Positions 27,808 through 37,643 of a stretch of 64,000 bases of DNA are shown here, one piece after another. The notes below the pieces were generated by a model. It had not been told where the DNA came from. It did no database searches and worked only from the letters and a program-made list of their open reading frames with translations. This stretch comes from an uncultured Lachnospiraceae bacterium (GTDB lineage: Bacteria > Bacillota > Clostridia > Lachnospirales > Lachnospiraceae), in the NCBI GenBank assembly GCA_946628415.1, contig CAMOWK010000001.1, positions 299,156 to 363,155 on the forward strand, in the 5' to 3' direction. Numbering within the stretch: position 1 is the first letter of the stretch; the number at the start of each line of letters is the position of its first letter. Made by a program: the position numbers and the translations under genes.

Positions 27808-29166
27808 TTACTGAAACACCGCTGCTATAGCTTCTCCTATATTCTTAACGTATATTATATCTTTTGAAAGTGAATCTATATCCTTACTCTTATTTGAGAA
27901 AGGAACTATAACTTTTCCATACCCCATCTTCAGCGCTTCAGAAACACGTCTTGCAGCACCGCTTACGCCTCTTATCTCACCTGCAAGTCCCATTTCTCCG
28001 ATTATAGCCATATCAGACGGTATAGGTCTGTTTTTAAAGCTCGATACTATAGCAAGCGCAATTCCAAGATCGGAAGCAGGATCATTTATCTTAAGTCCGC
28101 CTGCTATATTAACATAGCAGTCAAATCCTCCAAGGAAAATACCGGCTCTTTTTTCAAGAACTGCGATAAGAAGATTCACTCTGTTATAATCCACCCCAAC
28201 CGATGTACGTCTTGGCATATTAAAGCTGCTGTCACATACAAGCGCCTGAAGTTCAATAAGAACCGATCTGCTCCCTTCATTCGTCGCAATGACAACAGAT
28301 CCCGGCACATTCTCCGGGCGTCCCGAAAGAAACATCTGCGAAGGATTCTTTACTTCAACAAGTCCTTCACCGGTCATGCTGAATACACCGATTTCATTTG
28401 TGGAACCAAAGCGGTTCTTTGCCGCACGGAGCAGTCTTACGCCTTCGTTCTCATCACCTTCAAAATAAAGTACAGAATCAACCATGTGTTCAAGCGTCTT
28501 AGGACCTGCCACCTGACCATCCTTTGTAACATGCCCCACAATGAAAATAGCTGTATTCCTTGTTTTTGCAAGTCTGAGAAGGCTTGATGTAACTTCTCTT
28601 ACCTGTGTCACAGTACCGGGAGCGTTGTCCACAGTCTGCGCTGATATAGTCTGGATGGAATCGATTATAACTACTTCGGATGAATACTTCTCAATCTTTG
28701 CTTCTATATTGTCAAGATCGTTATCACAGAGAAGCATGAGACTGTCACTGTAGGCATTCAGCCTCTTTCCCCTCATCATAATCTGTGAAAGTGATTCCTC
28801 ACCGGAAACATAAAGGACTTTAACATCATCTTTTACAAGTGATGCACACATCTGAAGAAGCAGCGTTGATTTACCGATTCCGGGATCACCGCCGATAAGA
28901 ACGAGGGAACCTTTAACTATCCCTCCTCCAAGAACTCTGTCAAGTTCTTCGATATGAGTATATAGTCTTACCTCTTCTGTCTCAGATACTTCCGTAATTT
29001 TCTTCGCTTCAACTTTTTCAGAAAGCTTTATGCTTCCCTTTTTTGACGTTACAAGTTTTTCCTCGGAAAATGTATTCCAGCCCTTACACCCGGGACACTG
29101 TCCCATCCATTTTGCCGACTCATATCCACATTCAGTACAGAAAAAAATCTTCTTTTCCTTTGCCAA
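27808..29166 (-). CDS. radA: DNA repair protein RadA
   Basis: RadA (Sms) promotes branch migration during recombinational repair. I choose TTG at 29164-29166, preceded by GGAGAG, giving 452 residues starting LAKEKKIFFCTECGY. The upstream ATG at 29214 lies inside a terminator hairpin. Domains are an N-terminal zinc finger (CTECG...CPGC), a RecA-like ATPase with GGDPGIGKSTLLLQ, the RadA-specific KNRFGSTNEIG motif, and a Lon-like C-terminal domain. It lies upstream of the ABC-F gene. Confidence 0.96.
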   Translation of the reverse strand: MAKEKKIFFCTECGYESAKWMGQCPGCKGWNTFSEEKLVTSKKGSIKLSEKVEAKKITEVSETEEVRLYTHIEELDRVLGGGIVKGSLVLIGGDPGIGKSTLLLQMCASLVKDDVKVLYVSGEESLSQIMMRGKRLNAYSDSLMLLCDNDLDNIEAKIEKYSSEVVIIDSIQTISAQTVDNAPGTVTQVREVTSSLLRLAKTRNTAIFIVGHVTKDGQVAGPKTLEHMVDSVLYFEGDENEGVRLLRAAKNRFGSTNEIGVFSMTGEGLVEVKNPSQMFLSGRPENVPGSVVIATNEGSRSVLIELQALVCDSSFNMPRRTSVGVDYNRVNLLIAVLEKRAGIFLGGFDCYVNIAGGLKINDPASDLGIALAIVSSFKNRPIPSDMAIIGEMGLAGEIRGVSGAARRVSEALKMGYGKVIVPFSNKSKDIDSLSKDIIYVKNIGEAIAAVFQ

Positions 29167-29202
29167 AGTTCCGACTCTCCAAACTATTCCATAAACTATA
29201 AC

Positions 29203-29230
29203 AAAGGGTTTCACGGATGTGAAACCCTTT
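29203..29230 (-). terminator. Intrinsic terminator between the 137-aa gene and radA
   Basis: A perfect 12-bp stem (AAAGGGTTTCAC at 29203-29214, GTGAAACCCTTT at 29219-29230) with a 4-base loop lies 12 bases after the stop codon of the small gene. The T tract after it is short. A promoter for radA between here and 29166 is not obvious, so partial read-through is likely. Confidence 0.75.
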
Positions 29231-29242
29231 TACATTCACTGC

Positions 29243-29656
29243 TTACTGTTTTTCAATTACTACCTCTACTTCCTTATCAGGTGCAAGTTCAACCGAAAGA
29301 TTAAGCTTTCCTCCAAGGTTAGTTGACATCTTGCCAACATATACACCATCTATATGCACCTTGTATTCCTTTTCAGGTTCAAGTTCAAGTGTAACAGATG
29401 CATCCTCGGCACCTTCCACAGAAAACATCACTTTTTTATCATTTGCCATAAAGTTATGGACTGCTGTTCCCGGCACAGATTCATATACAAATGTACCGTT
29501 TTTCTCTAACTTTGTAATCTCATTAAAGGTTTTTATCTTATAACTGTCGCCGTTATAACTGAAGCCATCCTGCTTTGTCTTAACCGCAAGATTATAATTA
29601 CCGAAGCTGAGTGCCCCTGTCTCCTCCTCACGAATGAGTTCATCGATTACTGCCAT
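29243..29656 (-). CDS. Hypothetical protein of the lachnospiral 'endosialidase'-labelled family
   Basis: The 137-residue acidic protein starts behind AGGAGGAG and has no signal peptide or membrane helix. Features are SFGNYNL near the start, a LEKNGTFVYESVPGTAVHNF segment and a terminal beta-rich part with LEPEKEYKVHIDGVYVGKM and NLGGKLNLSVEL. I recall similar small Lachnospiraceae proteins labelled endosialidase, but nothing here looks like a sialidase catalytic domain. The function is unknown. It has its own promoter and terminator, so it is probably monocistronic. Confidence 0.75.
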   Translation of the reverse strand: MAVIDELIREEETGALSFGNYNLAVKTKQDGFSYNGDSYKIKTFNEITKLEKNGTFVYESVPGTAVHNFMANDKKVMFSVEGAEDASVTLELEPEKEYKVHIDGVYVGKMSTNLGGKLNLSVELAPDKEVEVVIEKQ

Positions 29657-29725
29657 GGGTTCTCCTCCTAATATATAGTATTCCCTTATTTTATCTATGT
29701 ACGTATAGTAGATATGTACGTTTTA

Positions 29726-29754
29726 ATTATAGCTTAATCAGCATGTTTTGTCAC
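29726..29754 (-). promoter_or_regulatory. Promoter of the 137-aa gene
   Basis: On the minus strand GTGACA (29749-29754) and a consensus TATAAT (29726-29731) are 17 bases apart. The -35 overlaps the end of clpC. An imperfect palindrome of GTAC.TAT type follows at about 29700-29720. Confidence 0.75.
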
Positions 29755-32261
29755 TCTTTTTGGAAGATAGTTTTCTTAATTTTGTCATCCCCCGGAACTT
29801 CTTCTACGGTAACAAACACAGCATCACCGCTTTTTACTGTCCCGTCAAGAACAGCCTTTGCAAGACCATCTTCAACCTCTGTCTGTATGGTTCTCTTTAG
29901 AGGCCTTGCTCCGAATTTTTTATCATAACCCTTTTCAAATATATAATCCTTTAATTCATCACTGAATCTTAGAGTCAGGGAAAGATTTTTCTCTGCCCTT
30001 TGTGACAATTCACGGAGCATGAGATTCATGATATTATATACATCATCCTTTGAAAGAGGTTTAAAGACCATAATCTCATCTATACGGTTAATAAACTCAG
30101 GCTTAAAGATTCTGTTCACCTCTTCCATTACACTGTCTTTCATTTTAGTGTAATTAATCTCTGCATCATCTCCATTTACGGAAAATCCCAGAGACTTAGG
30201 CTCCATAATGCTCTTTGCGCCTGCATTTGAAGTCATTATGATTATGGTATTTTTAAAATCTACTTTTCTTCCCTGAGAATCTGTAATGATTCCATCATCC
30301 AGAACCTGAAGAAGTATATTAAAAACATCAGGATGAGCTTTTTCTATCTCATCAAACAATATGACTGAATAAGGATTCTTCCTTACTTCTTCAGCAAGCT
30401 GTCCTCCTTCGTCATATCCGACATATCCCGGAGGTGAACCGACCATTTTGGATACGCTGTGTTTTTCCATATATTCAGACATATCTACTCTTATGAGCTT
30501 TTTTTCATCCTGAAAGAGAGCTTCGGCAAGCGCTTTTGAAAGTTCAGTCTTACCTACACCCGTAGGTCCAAGAAACATAAATGAGCCTATAGGGCGTTTC
30601 GGATCTTTTAGTCCAACTCTTCCTCTTCTTATAGCTCTTGAAACAGACGAAACTGCTTCCTCCTGTCCTACAACTCTGTTATGAAGTATATCCTCAAGAT
30701 TACGCAGCTTTTCCTGCTCACTTTCGGTTATTCTTGAAACCGGAATCTTTGTCCAGACAGATATGGCTCTTGCGATATCTGCTTCACCTATCTCTCTGTT
30801 CCCCGACGCTTCCTTGGTTACATTTTCATCAGAAGGTTCTGATTCATTTATTCTTTTTTCATGTTTTTTCTCGGCAATTTTTGATTCAATCTCCTGATTG
30901 ATCGTGGATGCCGTATCTATATCGCCCTTTAGAAGTGCCTCTTCAAGGTTCTCCTCAAGCTTACCAAGTTTTTCCTCATCGTCATTTTTGCCGAGTATAT
31001 CTTCTCTTTCTTTTATCAGGTCAAGTTTCTTTCTGGCAGACGCCTCATCAATAAGGTCTATGGCTTTATCCGGAAGATATCTGTCATTTATATATCTGAC
31101 CGAAAAACCAACTGCCGCATCTATCGCTTCGTCAGTAATCTTTATACCATGAAACTCCTCATACTTTTCTGCAATACCTTTAAGAATCTCTTTTGCTTCT
31201 TCCTGCGACGGTTCTTCAACATACACCGGTTGGAAACGTCTTGCAAGCGCAGCATCCTTTTCGATACGCTTTCTGTATTCATTTCTTGTAGTGGCACCGA
31301 TAACCTGAATCTCTCCTCTTGAAAGTGCAGGCTTCAGTATATTTGAAGCATCCATCGCCCCCTCTGCACCTCCGGCACCTATAAGAGTATGAAGCTCATC
31401 TATAAAAAGAATTATATTTCCATCTTCCTTAACCTCATCGATGGTTTTCTTAATCCTTTCCTCAAATTCTCCTCTGTACTTTGACCCTGCTACCATGGCA
31501 GTAAGATCCAGCATGAGAATTCTTTTTTTACTCAGTGTTTCAGGAACATCGCCCTTTGCAAGCCGCGCAGCAAGTCCTTCAACAACCGCAGTTTTACCTA
31601 CGCCAGGTTCACCGACAAGACATGCATTGTTCTTAATCCTGCGTGAAATTATCTGCATGAGGCGGTCTATCTCGTCACTCCTTCCAATAACAGGATCAAG
31701 CCTTCCTTCCTTTGCATCAAGTGTAAGATCACGGCTGTATTTTGAAATAGTACTGTTATTTTGTTTTTTCTTTTCCTGCTTACTGGATGCAAAACCTGCA
31801 TAATCTCTCTTCGCAGCATTAACGTTAATACCGTTGGACATAAGTATATCCATGTACAGTCCCTTGATATTAACCTTCGAAAGAGTGAGCATCTTAAAAG
31901 CAAGGCAGTCCGGAGTCTTTATTATGGCAAGCAGCATATGCTCCGTACCTATCTCCTTCATACCAAGTCTTCTTGCTTCACTTTCTGCAACTTCAAAAAG
32001 CTGGAGCGTTCTTTCCGTATAATCATCATCAAATCCGGCAGTAAAATCCACTTCATCAAAGTTCATGGTATCAACCATCTTCTGAAGCGTATCAAGCGTT
32101 ACCCCGTGATTCTCAAGAAGAACTCTTGCTGTTCCTCTTGCAAGGTAAAGTCCGAACAGAAGATGCTGACTGCATATATATGTACTCATCTGACTGGTTG
32201 CGACTTCTCTGGATTTTTCAAGTGCAATCCTGCTTTTTTCTGTAAATCTCTTATCTAACAA
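29751..32261 (-). CDS. clpC: ATP-dependent Clp protease ATP-binding subunit ClpC
   Basis: ClpC unfolds proteins for degradation by ClpP. The 836-residue protein has a double Clp-N domain (1-150), a first AAA+ module with GEPGVGKTAVVEG and a Walker B LFIDELHTLIGAGGAEGAMD. A middle coiled-coil and a second AAA+ module with LGPTGVGKTELSKALAE and sensor regions follow. Insertion of the linker with UVR-like Glu/Lys-rich sequence fits ClpC rather than ClpA. It starts 13 bases after purD. The usual partners ctsR, mcsA and mcsB are not here. Confidence 0.95.
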   Translation of the reverse strand: MLDKRFTEKSRIALEKSREVATSQMSTYICSQHLLFGLYLARGTARVLLENHGVTLDTLQKMVDTMNFDEVDFTAGFDDDYTERTLQLFEVAESEARRLGMKEIGTEHMLLAIIKTPDCLAFKMLTLSKVNIKGLYMDILMSNGINVNAAKRDYAGFASSKQEKKKQNNSTISKYSRDLTLDAKEGRLDPVIGRSDEIDRLMQIISRRIKNNACLVGEPGVGKTAVVEGLAARLAKGDVPETLSKKRILMLDLTAMVAGSKYRGEFEERIKKTIDEVKEDGNIILFIDELHTLIGAGGAEGAMDASNILKPALSRGEIQVIGATTRNEYRKRIEKDAALARRFQPVYVEEPSQEEAKEILKGIAEKYEEFHGIKITDEAIDAAVGFSVRYINDRYLPDKAIDLIDEASARKKLDLIKEREDILGKNDDEEKLGKLEENLEEALLKGDIDTASTINQEIESKIAEKKHEKRINESEPSDENVTKEASGNREIGEADIARAISVWTKIPVSRITESEQEKLRNLEDILHNRVVGQEEAVSSVSRAIRRGRVGLKDPKRPIGSFMFLGPTGVGKTELSKALAEALFQDEKKLIRVDMSEYMEKHSVSKMVGSPPGYVGYDEGGQLAEEVRKNPYSVILFDEIEKAHPDVFNILLQVLDDGIITDSQGRKVDFKNTIIIMTSNAGAKSIMEPKSLGFSVNGDDAEINYTKMKDSVMEEVNRIFKPEFINRIDEIMVFKPLSKDDVYNIMNLMLRELSQRAEKNLSLTLRFSDELKDYIFEKGYDKKFGARPLKRTIQTEVEDGLAKAVLDGTVKSGDAVFVTVEEVPGDDKIKKTIFQKE

Positions 32262-32274
32262 ATGTATCCGTCCT

Positions 32275-33546
32275 TTACTGTTCGTCTATAGCCTTACCAA
32301 TATCGTGCCTCATATACTTGTTATCAAAATCAACAAGTTCTGTTGCTTTATATGCATTTGCCCTTGCAGAAACAAGGTCATCACCGATGGCTGTAATTCC
32401 GATTACTCGACCACCATTTGTTACAACCTTTCCATTACTCCATTTTGTACCGGAGTGGAATGCAAAGTATCCATCCTTATCTTTAAAATTCTCAAGTCCT
32501 CTTATCTCGAAGCCTTTCTCATAGCTTACAGGATACCCCTCTGATGCAAGCATTACACAAACTGCTGCATTGTCTTCAAATTCAAGATTAATCTTATCAA
32601 GAGTACCGTCAACGCAGGCTTCCATTACATCTATGATATCGTTTTTAAGACGAGGTATTACTACCTGCGCCTCCGGATCACCAAAACGAGCGTTAAACTC
32701 AAGAACCTTTGGTCCGTCCGGAGTCAGCATGAGTCCTACAAAAAGAACTCCTTTAAACTCTCTTCCTTCAGCCTTCATGGCTGCTATAGTCGGTTTATAG
32801 ATATTCTCCTCACAGAATTCTGCTATCTCATCTGTATAGAAAGGACTAGGTGAAAATGTACCCATACCGCCCGTATTAAGTCCTGTGTCATTATCTCCGG
32901 CTCTCTTATGATCCTGAGCAGATGTCATAGGAAGAATTGTAGTTCCGTCAGAGAAGCAGAGAACAGATACCTCACGTCCTGTCATGAAATCTTCAATAAC
33001 AACCTTATTCCCGGCATCACCGAACTTCTTATCAACCATTATCTCATCAAGACCGGCAAGAGCTTCGTCCAAGGTATTACATATAAGAACGCCCTTTCCA
33101 AGTGCAAGTCCGTCAGCCTTCAGAACTATCGGCAGCTTTACAGTATTCAGATATTCTTTCGCTGCATTTACATCATCAAATGTAACTGACTTTGCCGAAG
33201 GGATATTGTACCTTTCCATAAGATCCTTTGAAAATGCCTTTGACGCTTCTATTATAGCTGCATTTTTCCTTGGTCCGAATGTCTTTATCCCTGCATCGAG
33301 AAATACATCCGCAACGCCTGCAGCAAGTGGATCATCCGGTGCAACTATAACGAAATCAACCTCTTTTTCTTTTGCAAAGCTAAGAAGTTTATCAGCATCC
33401 ATAACTGATATATCTACACATTCAGCCAGTTCGGATATACCTGCATTTCCGGGTGCAGCATAAATCTTATCCACTCTTTTACTCTTAGAAACCGCCCATG
33501 TTATGGCATGCTCACGTCCGCCGCCGCCGACTATTAATACTTTCAT
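32275..33546 (-). CDS. purD: Phosphoribosylamine-glycine ligase
   Basis: PurD joins glycine to phosphoribosylamine using ATP, the second step of purine synthesis. The 423-residue protein has the expected ATP-grasp layout: MKVLIVGGGGREHAI at the N-terminus, PIVLKADGLALGKGV for ATP binding, LNTGGMGTFSP, and EFNARFGDPEAQVV. It follows purN by 21 bases in a pur operon with purM. Confidence 0.98.
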   Translation of the reverse strand: MKVLIVGGGGREHAITWAVSKSKRVDKIYAAPGNAGISELAECVDISVMDADKLLSFAKEKEVDFVIVAPDDPLAAGVADVFLDAGIKTFGPRKNAAIIEASKAFSKDLMERYNIPSAKSVTFDDVNAAKEYLNTVKLPIVLKADGLALGKGVLICNTLDEALAGLDEIMVDKKFGDAGNKVVIEDFMTGREVSVLCFSDGTTILPMTSAQDHKRAGDNDTGLNTGGMGTFSPSPFYTDEIAEFCEENIYKPTIAAMKAEGREFKGVLFVGLMLTPDGPKVLEFNARFGDPEAQVVIPRLKNDIIDVMEACVDGTLDKINLEFEDNAAVCVMLASEGYPVSYEKGFEIRGLENFKDKDGYFAFHSGTKWSNGKVVTNGGRVIGITAIGDDLVSARANAYKATELVDFDNKYMRHDIGKAIDEQ

Positions 33547-33567
33547 ATTCTTCTCCTTATAAACTCT

Positions 33568-34161
33568 TTACAATTCTCCATTTGCAATCATATCAATTGC
33601 CTTTGGAAGTATCTTCCATTCAGCCTCTTCCATGATACGTCTCTGAAGGATTTCAGGGGTATCGTCCTTTTTAACTTCAACCGCCTTCTGAATGATGATA
33701 GGGCCTGTATCTGTTCCTTTATCAACAAAATGAACCGTTGCCCCGCTTATCTTAACTCCTCTTTTTAGCGCAGCCTCATGTACTTTAAGGCCATAATAAC
33801 CCGTTCCCGAGAAAGAAGGAATAAGCGACGGATGAATATTGATTATTCTGTTTTCATACTTGTCTATCATCTTTGGAGGAATCACAACCAGAAATCCTGC
33901 CAAAACAATAAGATCGGGGTTAAAAGTGTCAACTGTCTGAAGAAGCGCATCATTGAATGCATCTCTGTCAGCAAAGTCTTTGGGCGAAACCACCATATTC
34001 TTTATTCCGGCAGCATTTGCCCTTTCAAGTGAATATACTCCGTAATTATTGCTGATCACTCCGACTATTTCCGTATTCCTTATCTCGCCACTGCTGACAC
34101 CGTCTATAATGGCCTGGAGGTTGGTCCCTCCACCTGAAACCATAACCAGAACTCTTAGCAT
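33568..34161 (-). CDS. purN: Phosphoribosylglycinamide formyltransferase
   Basis: PurN transfers a formyl group from 10-formyl-THF to GAR. The 197-residue protein shows [15 protein letters not shown] at the N-terminus, the catalytic [25 protein letters not shown], and [19 protein letters not shown] with the catalytic Asp. It overlaps purM by seven bases, indicating translational coupling. Confidence 0.98.
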   Translation of the reverse strand: MLRVLVMVSGGGTNLQAIIDGVSSGEIRNTEIVGVISNNYGVYSLERANAAGIKNMVVSPKDFADRDAFNDALLQTVDTFNPDLIVLAGFLVVIPPKMIDKYENRIINIHPSLIPSFSGTGYYGLKVHEAALKRGVKISGATVHFVDKGTDTGPIIIQKAVEVKKDDTPEILQRRIMEEAEWKILPKAIDMIANGEL

Positions 34162-35180
34162 AATATAACTCCTTTTTCACCATTCGCTGTTTCGCCGATT
34201 ATGAATGCATCTTCTCCTGCCATCTTAAGAGCCTCAACTGTCTTATTAGCATCAGCAGGATCAACCGCAAGCACCATACCAAGTCCCATGTTGTATGTAT
34301 TATACATCATGCTCTCTTCTACATTTCCTTCTTTTGCCATAAGTCTGAATATTGCAGGAACTTCGTAAGAAGATTTTTCAACCTTTGCAAGTATTCCGTC
34401 AGGAAGCATTCTCGGGATGTTCTCCTGGAAACCTCCACCTGTGATATGACTTGCTCCCTTAATAACTACTCCGGCATCCTTAACCTGCTTTAATCCCTTA
34501 ACATAGATTCTTGTAGGAGTAAGAAGCTTTTCGCCAAGTGTCATTCCAAGTTCATCGTAATATTTTCCAAGTGAAGCCTCACTCATATCAAATATCTTTC
34601 TTACAAGTGAAAATCCGTTGCTGTGAACTCCACTGGATGCGATTCCGACAAGCACATCTCCTGCCTTAATATCTTTTCCGGTAATGAGATCCTTTTCATC
34701 CACGATACCTACAGCAAAACCGGCAAGGTCATACTCATCAGCAGGCATAAGTCCCGGATGTTCTGCAGTCTCGCCACCGATAAGAGTCGCGCCCGAAAGT
34801 TCACATCCCTTAGCAACACCGCTTACTATAGTAGCAATCTTCTCAGGATAATTCTTTCCACATGCAATGTAATCAAGGAAGAAAAGCGGTTCTGCGCCGG
34901 CACATGCTATATCATTTACACACATAGCAACACAGTCAATCCCGACTGTGTCATGCTTATCAAGAATAAATGCAAGCTTGATCTTTGTTCCCACTCCGTC
35001 TGTACCCGAAACAAGAGTCGGTTTCTCCATAGATTTAAAACCTGCCATTGAAAACGCTCCTGAGAAACCGCCTATGTTGGTAAGCACCTCACTTCTCATC
35101 GTTTTCTTAATGTGTTCCTTCATCAGCTCAACTGACTTGTAACCAGCTTCGATATCAACGCCTGCATTCTTGTAATCCAT
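34155..35180 (-). CDS. purM: Phosphoribosylformylglycinamidine cyclo-ligase
   Basis: PurM closes the imidazole ring to form AIR. The 341-residue protein starts [18 protein letters not shown] and contains [45 protein letters not shown] and [15 protein letters not shown], all typical. It lies between metF and purN on the same strand. The one-carbon donors used by PurN link it functionally to metF. Confidence 0.98.
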   Translation of the reverse strand: MDYKNAGVDIEAGYKSVELMKEHIKKTMRSEVLTNIGGFSGAFSMAGFKSMEKPTLVSGTDGVGTKIKLAFILDKHDTVGIDCVAMCVNDIACAGAEPLFFLDYIACGKNYPEKIATIVSGVAKGCELSGATLIGGETAEHPGLMPADEYDLAGFAVGIVDEKDLITGKDIKAGDVLVGIASSGVHSNGFSLVRKIFDMSEASLGKYYDELGMTLGEKLLTPTRIYVKGLKQVKDAGVVIKGASHITGGGFQENIPRMLPDGILAKVEKSSYEVPAIFRLMAKEGNVEESMMYNTYNMGLGMVLAVDPADANKTVEALKMAGEDAFIIGETANGEKGVILC

Positions 35181-35204
35181 AATAATCCTCCGTATGTATA
35201 AATA

Positions 35205-36056
35205 CTATTTAACAGCTTCGTATATTTCTTTTGTCACATCTGCCTTATTCATGCTGTAAAGATGAATTCCGCTTACACCACGTTTCATAAGGTCTTCTAT
35301 CTGATGTACTGCGTATTCAATTCCCGCCTTTTTCATTCCGACAGGATCTTCACTGTATTTTGCTATCATATTTGAAAGCTTTGTCGGAACTGATGATCCT
35401 GAAAGTGAAACACTGGTTCCCAGCTGATTTACCTTCGTTATCGGCATGATTCCCGCATGTATAGGAACAGTGATACCAACTTTATATGCTTCATCCATGA
35501 AACGGTAAAACTTTTCATTATCAAAAAACATCTGAGTGATAAGTTCATCAATTCCCATATCAACTTTCTGCTTAAGATACATAAGATCTTCCTCGACATT
35601 TTTTGACTCGGGATGTTTCTCGGGATAACATGCACCGTAAAGTCTGAAACCGCCCACTTCCTTAATAGCCGGAATTATACTTGATGCATATTTATAATGC
35701 CTGTTACTAAATTCTTCCTCTGACATACTTCTCGGTCTGTCACCGCGCAGTACAAGTATCCTGTCTACAGATTTTTTCTTAAGTTCAGCCAGCATTTCCG
35801 AAAGCTTTTCCTCGGTCATTCCAACAGCTGTCATATGTGCAAGAGAAGGGATATCACTTATATTCTGAATATAAGCTGCAATCGTCGCAGTTTTTTTACT
35901 GTTACTTCCTCCCGCACCGTAAGTTACACTTACAAAATCCGGATCAACTGCTTTAATCTCATCCAGAGTCCTGAAAATGTCATACATTTCCTCATCTCTT
36001 TTTGGCGGAAAAACCTCGCATGAGAACTCTATCTCTTTAAAAAATTTCTTTATCAT
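35205..36056 (-). CDS. metF: 5,10-methylenetetrahydrofolate reductase
   Basis: MetF reduces methylene-THF to methyl-THF for methionine synthesis or the acetyl-CoA pathway. The 283-residue TIM barrel has SCEVFPPKRDE near the N-terminus (catalytic Glu in the EVFPP motif), FVSVTYGAGGS, DRILVLRGDRP and DELITQMFFDNEKFYRFMD. It is 24 bases upstream of purM. Confidence 0.96.
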   Translation of the reverse strand: MIKKFFKEIEFSCEVFPPKRDEEMYDIFRTLDEIKAVDPDFVSVTYGAGGSNSKKTATIAAYIQNISDIPSLAHMTAVGMTEEKLSEMLAELKKKSVDRILVLRGDRPRSMSEEEFSNRHYKYASSIIPAIKEVGGFRLYGACYPEKHPESKNVEEDLMYLKQKVDMGIDELITQMFFDNEKFYRFMDEAYKVGITVPIHAGIMPITKVNQLGTSVSLSGSSVPTKLSNMIAKYSEDPVGMKKAGIEYAVHQIEDLMKRGVSGIHLYSMNKADVTKEIYEAVK

Positions 36057-36067
36057 AGCACCTCTTC

Positions 36068-36493
36068 CTATCGGTCTTCCTTCTCTACAAGAGCTTCCAT
36101 TTTTTCATATAAATCAGGGAATTTCTTCTTCATATTCATAGGTCTGAAGTTTTCATCAACAAAGGCATGACTCGTCTCACTTTTATTCACAACTTTGTCA
36201 TCTCTTTTTATTTCGTATTTAAGTGAAAAACGAACAGGAGAAAGCTTTATAAGGTGAGGATATATCTGAATAGTATCACCGAAATGCACCGCATCTATGA
36301 ATTCTGAATTAAGAGTAAGAACAGGGATAATGATACCCTTTTCTTCCATAAGATCATATGGAAGTCCTGCTTTATCCATAAGATCAAGTCTTGCCTCTTC
36401 AAGGAATCTCGCATAATTGGAATGATGCACTACCTGCATCTGATCCGTTTCATAATAATTAATCCTGCGGACATATACATTATTCTCCATCAC
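36068..36493 (-). CDS. Hotdog-fold acyl-CoA thioesterase (YbgC/FadM type)
   Basis: The 141-residue single-hotdog protein carries the family motif NYYETDQMQVVHHSNYARFLEEAR, including the catalytic Asp and the HxNYxxxxE pattern. Such enzymes hydrolyse short or long acyl-CoA, or act on acyl-ACP. The substrate cannot be read from the sequence. Its start overlaps the end of the coiled-coil gene by 14 bases, and metF follows at 11 bases. Confidence 0.9.
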   Translation of the reverse strand: MMENNVYVRRINYYETDQMQVVHHSNYARFLEEARLDLMDKAGLPYDLMEEKGIIIPVLTLNSEFIDAVHFGDTIQIYPHLIKLSPVRFSLKYEIKRDDKVVNKSETSHAFVDENFRPMNMKKKFPDLYEKMEALVEKEDR

Positions 36494-37625
36494 TGTCTTC
36501 CTTCTTTTCTTTCTTTGCTTTTACTGCCTTCGTTTTTTCTTTCATAACCGGCTTTAGAGAAGTCTTTGCTTCATCCTTTACATCCGGCTTTGGCGCAGTT
36601 TTTGCCTCTTCCTTTACATCCGGCTTCGGTGCAGCCTTTGCCTCTTCCTTTACATCCGGCTTCGGTGCAGTCTTTGCGGCAGCTTTAGCCTCTTCCTTTG
36701 CTCTGTCGAAGAGCACTACAACCTCTTCTTCTGCCGCCTCTTCATTTCTGCTTCTTTTAACTATGGTGTCATCTGTATTAAAAGTAAGCTTTATCTCTCC
36801 GCCGTCTTTACGGCTCACAAGTTTCCTTTTATCTTTACCTGTTACCTTAGGAACTATTCTTTCTATCTCACTCTCGGAAAGCTTTACAGCCGTTCTGTCA
36901 GGATTGATCGGCGCACGCCTTTTTTTCTCAGGAACTACGCTGAGTTCTCCGTTACCTTCAGCAACTTTAAATTCCATCTGACTCTGTCTTTCTCTTTCAA
37001 GGAGACGAGCCTTTTCTCTTTCATGGTAAAGTTCATTTGAAAGAAGTGTACTGAGTTCAAGAATTTGACTGTATCTGTCATTATTACTGAGATCAAGAAG
37101 ATTATTCATAATCTCATTCTTATTCTCCGATATACTCTTAATCTTTGCCTTAAGAGTAGCCTGAACTCTGTCGAATTCCCTCTCTATATTGTCATAGGCA
37201 TTATTAATAAGGTGGTCAACCTCTGTAAGCATCTCATCAGTATATATAAGTGATGCACCGTAAATGTCATTTGCGGTTCTGAGTGCCTGAACTTCTTCCT
37301 CAGAAAGATCCTTCTTCTTAAACGGAAACTCCTCATCCTGTCTTCTTTTTGTAACTCTTATACGGCTGGCACTCTTTTCAGCTTCATATCTTATCTCTTC
37401 TGCTTCTGCCTTTGCCGCATTAAGGATTCTTGCCCTCTTATCAGTAACTTCTCTGTAGGTCTTAAGCTCTGAATCAACCACATCGGTAAGAGAATCAAGA
37501 AGTTCCAGAAGTTCTTCCTTATTAACTATAACTTTATCACTTTGAAAAGGCGCATTTGGTGCTGTTGAGATGATATTCCTCATCTTAGCAATTATAGCCC
37601 TTTCTCTGCCATAATCGTTTTCCAT
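36480..37625 (-). CDS. Coiled-coil protein with DivIVA/ATPase-b-like helices and Lys/Ala repeats
   Basis: The 381-residue protein has no signal or membrane helix. Residues 1-220 are mostly long helices with many Ala, Glu and Arg (for example NAAKAEAEEIRYEAEKSASRI), as in DivIVA-like or ATP-synthase-b-like proteins of Lachnospiraceae. The C-terminal third holds tandem copies of an APKPDVKEEAKA unit (coded at about 36565-36690) and ends in a lysine-rich tail. The closeness to the division cluster suggests a cell-shape or division role, which is inference. Expansion of the repeats is likely by slippage. Confidence 0.7.
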   Translation of the reverse strand: MENDYGRERAIIAKMRNIISTAPNAPFQSDKVIVNKEELLELLDSLTDVVDSELKTYREVTDKRARILNAAKAEAEEIRYEAEKSASRIRVTKRRQDEEFPFKKKDLSEEEVQALRTANDIYGASLIYTDEMLTEVDHLINNAYDNIEREFDRVQATLKAKIKSISENKNEIMNNLLDLSNNDRYSQILELSTLLSNELYHEREKARLLERERQSQMEFKVAEGNGELSVVPEKKRRAPINPDRTAVKLSESEIERIVPKVTGKDKRKLVSRKDGGEIKLTFNTDDTIVKRSRNEEAAEEEVVVLFDRAKEEAKAAAKTAPKPDVKEEAKAAPKPDVKEEAKTAPKPDVKDEAKTSLKPVMKEKTKAVKAKKEKKEDSDGE

Positions 37626-37643
37626 AAATAATACCGTCCAAAT

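Noticed and set aside
29167..29214. ATG start 16 codons upstream for radA
   Set aside because: It lies in the terminator stem of the preceding gene and has no ribosome site, while the TTG at 29166 has GGAGAG.
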